In this document: positions 51,501-54,580 of the stretch, one piece after another | Numbering within the stretch: position 1 is the stretch's first letter | Layout of the letters: the number at the start of each line of letters is the position of its first letter | NCBI RefSeq assembly: GCF_900109755.1 | Contig: NZ_FOAR01000032.1 | Span: 1-54,580, forward strand | DNA length: 54,580 bases | Source: Pseudomonas agarici | Lineage (GTDB): Bacteria > Pseudomonadota > Gammaproteobacteria > Pseudomonadales > Pseudomonadaceae | Direction of reading: 5' to 3' | Made by a program: the position numbers and the translations under genes | Notes under the pieces: generated by a model | What the model saw: only the letters and a program-made list of their open reading frames with translations | The model's database searches: none | Told to the model about the DNA's origin: nothing

Positions 51501-52279
51501 GCGATATTCCGGAAAACGACCAGCACATGCCGCTGGTTTCGCACCTCACAGAGCTGCGCACCCGTCTGCTGCGTTGTGTCGCGGTGATCTTCCTGATCTT
51601 TGCCGGGTTGTTCGCCTTCACCCAGCAGATCTACACCTTTGTCTCCACGCCACTGCGCCAGTACCTGCCAGCCGGGGCGACGATGATCGCCACCGATGTC
51701 TCGTCACCGTTTCTGACGCCGCTCAAACTGACCATGATGGTCTCGCTGTTCCTGGCGATCCCGGTGATCCTGCACCAGATCTGGGGGTTTATCGCGCCGG
51801 GTCTGTACAAGCACGAAAAGCGCATCGCCGTGCCGTTGCTGGTATCGAGCATCGTCCTGTTTTACACCGGCATGGCTTTCGCCTACTACCTGGTGTTCCC
51901 GCTGATCTTCAAGTTCTTCGCCGCCGCGACCCCGGCTGGCGTGGAGATGATGACCGACATCACCAGCTACCTCGACTTCGTCATGACCCTGTTCTTCGCC
52001 TTTGGCGTGGCCTTCGAGATCCCGGTGGCAGTGGTACTGTTGGTGTGGATCGGCGTGGTCGACGTCAAATACCTGAAGAAGATCCGCCCCTACGTGATCA
52101 TCGGCTGCTTCGTGGTCGGCATGATCCTGACGCCACCGGATGTGTTCTCACAGACCTTGCTGGCGGTACCGATGTGGCTGCTGTTCGAGATCGGCATCCT
52201 GTTCGGTGGCCTGGTTCGCAAACGCAGCGACGAAGAGCCTGCCGACAGTGACGCCCAGCCGCCCGCCCCGCTGACGTGA
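51497..52279 (+). CDS. tatC: Sec-independent protein translocase TatC
   Basis: TatC is the six-helix membrane receptor for twin-arginine signal peptides. It has 260 residues. The cytoplasmic N-terminal segment MPLVSHLTELRTRLLR holds the conserved HLxELR motif; FIAPGLYKHEKR and LLIF-type helices follow, with DVFSQTLLAVPMWLLFEIGI near the C-terminus. Its stop overlaps the rsmE start (GTGA). Confidence 0.97.
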   Translation: MSDIPENDQHMPLVSHLTELRTRLLRCVAVIFLIFAGLFAFTQQIYTFVSTPLRQYLPAGATMIATDVSSPFLTPLKLTMMVSLFLAIPVILHQIWGFIAPGLYKHEKRIAVPLLVSSIVLFYTGMAFAYYLVFPLIFKFFAAATPAGVEMMTDITSYLDFVMTLFFAFGVAFEIPVAVVLLVWIGVVDVKYLKKIRPYVIIGCFVVGMILTPPDVFSQTLLAVPMWLLFEIGILFGGLVRKRSDEEPADSDAQPPAPLT

Positions 52280-52983
52280 ACCTGCTGCTGCTGGAGGAGG
52301 CCGATTTTATTGCGGCCGACCTCGTCGTGCTGCGCGACCGGCGCCTGACCCATATGCAGGAGGTCCATCGCCTGGCGGTGGGCGACAACCTGCGGGTCGG
52401 ACGTATCGGCGGCCTGATGGGCAGCGCCGAGGTGCTGCGCCTGGACGCCAGCGAGGCCGAGCTGCGGGTGATCCTGGATCGAGCGCCGCCGGCGAAACTG
52501 CCGCTGACCCTGATTCTCGCCCTGCCGCGCCCGAAAATGCTTCGGCGGGTGTTCCAGACCGTTGCCACCCTCGGTGTGCCGAAAGTGGTGCTGGTGAACA
52601 GCTACCGGGTGGAAAAGAGCTTCTGGCAGACGCCCTTCCTTGAGCCCGCAGCGATTCGCGAGCAACTGATCCTCGGCCTGGAGCAGACCCGCGACACCCT
52701 GCTGCCGGAAATTGTCATCGAGAAGCGCTTCAAGCCCTTTGTCGAAGACCGTCTACCGGCCATCAGCGCGGGCACCCTCGGCCTGGTCGGCCACCCCGGT
52801 GATTACCCCTCCTGCCCACGCGGCCTGGACGAGCCGGTGACTCTGGCCATCGGTCCGGAAGGCGGCTGGATTCCCTACGAGATCGAGCTGCTGGGCAAGG
52901 CCGGGCTACAACCGGTGCAGCTCGGCGAGCGCATCCTGCGGGTCGAGACCGCCGTGACCGCGTTGCTCGCCCGGCTGTTCTGA
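52276..52983 (+). CDS. rsmE: 16S rRNA m3U1498 methyltransferase
   Basis: RsmE methylates U1498 of 16S rRNA. It has 235 residues starting with GTG at 52276, inside the tatC stop. The N-terminal PUA-like domain includes RRLTHMQEVHRLAVGDNLRVG; the SPOUT knot has LAIGPEGGW and LGERILRVETAV. This ends the block that matches PAO1 order. Downstream sequence is accessory. Confidence 0.96.
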   Translation: MNLLLLEEADFIAADLVVLRDRRLTHMQEVHRLAVGDNLRVGRIGGLMGSAEVLRLDASEAELRVILDRAPPAKLPLTLILALPRPKMLRRVFQTVATLGVPKVVLVNSYRVEKSFWQTPFLEPAAIREQLILGLEQTRDTLLPEIVIEKRFKPFVEDRLPAISAGTLGLVGHPGDYPSCPRGLDEPVTLAIGPEGGWIPYEIELLGKAGLQPVQLGERILRVETAVTALLARLF

Positions 52984-53415
52984 TCCGCCGGCCATCTGGT
53001 GCGGCTCGGCGCAGTGCCAGCGATCACGGGTATCCCTTCGATAAGTAATGCCTGGTGCGGCCAGGAGAATCATTTCACCGGGCTGTCGCCTTTCAGCCGC
53101 CTGTTGCAATGCGAAGGGAATCTGCCTGGTGGTTTGTGTACGCAACAGTGCCTGTTCGTTGACCCAGCGGGTGTGTTCGCTACCCAGTGTGATTTCGCTG
53201 GGGGCATAGCCGAGCAGCCCATAGTTCTCTTCGGTAGAAACAACTCTGGGGCCTGTTTCGATTTGAGCGTCCGGCCACCCCTGAAGAACCAGTCCGCCGA
53301 GGATTTCGTGGACTATCAGGTTGACTGCATGGGGAGGAGATGACACTTCGGTCAGATCAGGAAGATCAAGTGACTGTTGAAGGGCAGTATCCGACAGATA
53401 TTTTTTATCACGCAT
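52984..53415 (-). pseudogene. Truncated class II aminoacyl-tRNA synthetase-like gene (PheRS alpha-like)
   Basis: From ATG 53415 about 143 residues look like the start of a class II synthetase core related to PheRS alpha subunits. TRWVNEQALLRTQTTRQIP resembles motif 1 and its surroundings, and PGITYRRDTRDRWHCAEPHQM resembles the motif 2 loop (VYRRD...THT..FHQ in PheRS). The similarity stops right after that at the rsmE 3' end; motif 3 is missing and the frame runs on antisense into rsmE to a stop at 52906. It is probably a remnant, perhaps of a stand-alone synthetase-like enzyme and not of the housekeeping pheS. Family identity is moderate. Confidence 0.55.
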
Positions 53416-53464
53416 AACTTATCTACTCCGTCATATTGATAGCTGTTTGCGTGGAAAGATCACA

Positions 53465-53799
53465 TTAATTTCTATGACGGGGATAGTTCATTGATGCGGC
53501 GCTTAAAAAGATGTAGGCATATTCTTGTTGATTTGTGGTTCCCGGTTGGCAGTGAGGCTTGGTGGCGCCGGTCAGAGCGGTATTACCCGTCGAATAAATC
53601 AACTCTTTGGCGCCATTGGTATGATACAAATAAATTTCGGCGCTCCACTGCAATTTTTCTTCCAGAATTGCTGTAAACGTAGCCGAGCTTCCTGACTCAT
53701 GGCCGTTTGCAAACGCCAAGGGCCTTCGGGTTGCCAGTCCCGCCATTGACTAGCGCTGTTGCACGGCTCAGGCATAAGCGTGGACAACGTCATTGTCAT
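53465..53799 (-). pseudogene. Small gene with an internal frameshift, function unknown
   Basis: ATG 53799 lies eight bases after the stop of the upstream membrane-protein gene, with GGTGA before it. Its frame reads MTMTLSTLMPEPCNSASQ and continues to PWRLQTA, then becomes unlike a protein. Another frame carries on well from NGHESGSSATFTAILEEKL through IYLYHTNGAKELIYSTG to a stop at 53465. A single missing base near 53695-53705 would join them into about 110 residues. I do not recognise the family; the position suggests an immunity or adaptor gene of the neighbouring cassette. A sequencing error is the alternative. Confidence 0.45.
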
Positions 53800-53806
53800 C
53801 GACTGA

Positions 53807-54580
53807 TCACCAGAGCCGATGATCGAACCCGGTGAGTTGTTCAATCTCCTGGATGCTCAAGGCTTCTCCACCGGCAGCATCGATCAAATGCTGGGGGAAT
53901 TGCGGTAGTTTACCGATACCCGATGTGCGCAGTGTTTCGTCAGGTTGCAGGGGCGGGCCATCTTCTTCCATATAACGGCGGATATGTTCCCACAGACGCC
54001 AAAGCGTGGCGTCCTCCCAGGTTTCAACATGACCGAGATAGGTAAAGTCTTTAAAGAGACGTGGATTATCGGTATCAGCGCACAACAGGGTCAAGCTATA
54101 AGGCTCACGAGCAGTCTCGCCCATCATTTGCAGGATTTTATAGGTGCGTGCTTGCACGGTGTCCCACGAATAGGTAATGACTCTATCAACTACCGCCGGC
54201 TGCCAAAATTTTAAAAATGATAGATGTCGCGGTTTTGATAAGCTCACCGTTCGTAATTTTCTATTAAACAGAGTAGGTAAATCGCGAAACGAGAAAAAAG
54301 TCATCCTTATAAAAAATGACAAACAGTAAAATCCTGAAATAATTGCCAGCACAATAAACGCTGAAAATATATCAAACGCGGCGAAACCCAGAATCATTAT
54401 GCTAAATATAATTATAATAATTAAAAACGTGATCATTAATATTCCCATAAATGCTATCTCGCTTACACCTGCTGGCCCACCCACTGCTATTGCATTTGGA
54501 TAGACATTAACAACCGCTTCACAACTGCTGACTTGCGCATGGATTTTTTCTTTTTTATCTGGCAGAGTTAGACGCCAAGG
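53807..54580 (-). CDS. DUF6708-like membrane protein, partial (5' end outside window)
   Basis: The frame is open to the right edge of the window and reads leftwards, so the N-terminus is missing; 257 residues are seen. Two adjoining hydrophobic helices (around IAFMGILMITFLIIIIIFSIM and FSAFIVLAIISGFYCLSFF in short blocks) are followed by a cytosolic domain with FFSFRDLPTLFNRKLRTV, WDTVQARTYKI and TWEDATLWRLWEHIRRYMEEDGPP. This layout resembles DUF6708 proteins, often found near T6SS effector genes. The DNA is AT-richer than its surroundings, suggesting transfer. A GTG at 54484 could start a shorter form, but the preceding 32 codons look coding. The function is unknown. Confidence 0.6.
   Translation of the reverse strand, partial: PWRLTLPDKKEKIHAQVSSCEAVVNVYPNAIAVGGPAGVSEIAFMGILMITFLIIIIIFSIMILGFAAFDIFSAFIVLAIISGFYCLSFFIRMTFFSFRDLPTLFNRKLRTVSLSKPRHLSFLKFWQPAVVDRVITYSWDTVQARTYKILQMMGETAREPYSLTLLCADTDNPRLFKDFTYLGHVETWEDATLWRLWEHIRRYMEEDGPPLQPDETLRTSGIGKLPQFPQHLIDAAGGEALSIQEIEQLTGFDHRLW

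Noticed and set aside
1..54580. tRNA or rRNA genes
   Set aside because: I found no cloverleaf or rRNA-like sequence on either strand by eye.

Overview
The window is a Pseudomonas chromosome segment, most likely from the P. fluorescens complex (inference). The evidence is high-GC coding sequence, a medium-chain polyhydroxyalkanoate (PHA) cluster of Pseudomonas type, and a gene order from hemE to rsmE (about 10.9 to 53.0 kb) that, as I recall it, matches the P. aeruginosa PAO1 core from PA5034 to PA5071. I could not run a search, so names rest on motifs, lengths and synteny.

Left accessory region (1 to 10.8 kb). It opens with the 3' part of a type VI secretion (T6SS)-type DUF2235 lipase effector gene broken by one extra base, followed by an overlapping lipoprotein gene that is probably its immunity partner. 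A short decayed copy of the effector gene lies after them. Next come a GntR/FadR regulator and an L-2-hydroxyglutarate oxidase gene that share an operator-like palindrome. A divergent catabolic island follows: SMP-30 lactonase and a crotonase on the minus strand; GntR regulator, CaiB/BaiF CoA-transferase and OFA-family transporter on the plus strand. It looks built to import an organic acid, activate it with CoA and degrade it; the substrate is unknown. An sCache chemoreceptor ends the region.

Core region (10.9 to 39.3 kb): hemE, gltBD, an AAA/SPOR cell-division-type protein, aroB-aroK, the type IV pilus operon pilMNOPQ, ponA divergent from it, malic enzyme, a nuclease, rpmE, priA, argS, an FtsN-like SPOR protein, hslVU and a DUF971 protein.

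PHA and downstream core (39.3 to 53.0 kb): phaC1-phaZ-phaC2-phaD face phaI-phaF. Then come ubiE-ubiJ-ubiB, hisI-hisE, tatABC and rsmE.

Right accessory region (53.0 to 54.6 kb): an aminoacyl-tRNA-synthetase-like gene cut off after class II motif 2, a small frameshifted gene, and the 3' part of a two-helix membrane protein resembling DUF6708 proteins found near T6SS loci. All are on the minus strand.

The most notable non-coding signal is a family of imperfect palindromes of about 150 bp. They carry terminal inverted repeats and CTAG ends, look like MITEs, and sit at 8877-9024, 39339-39501 and 42417-42563, with broken ends at 39498-39605. One copy supplies the stop codon of the DUF971 gene, and two flank phaC1-phaZ.
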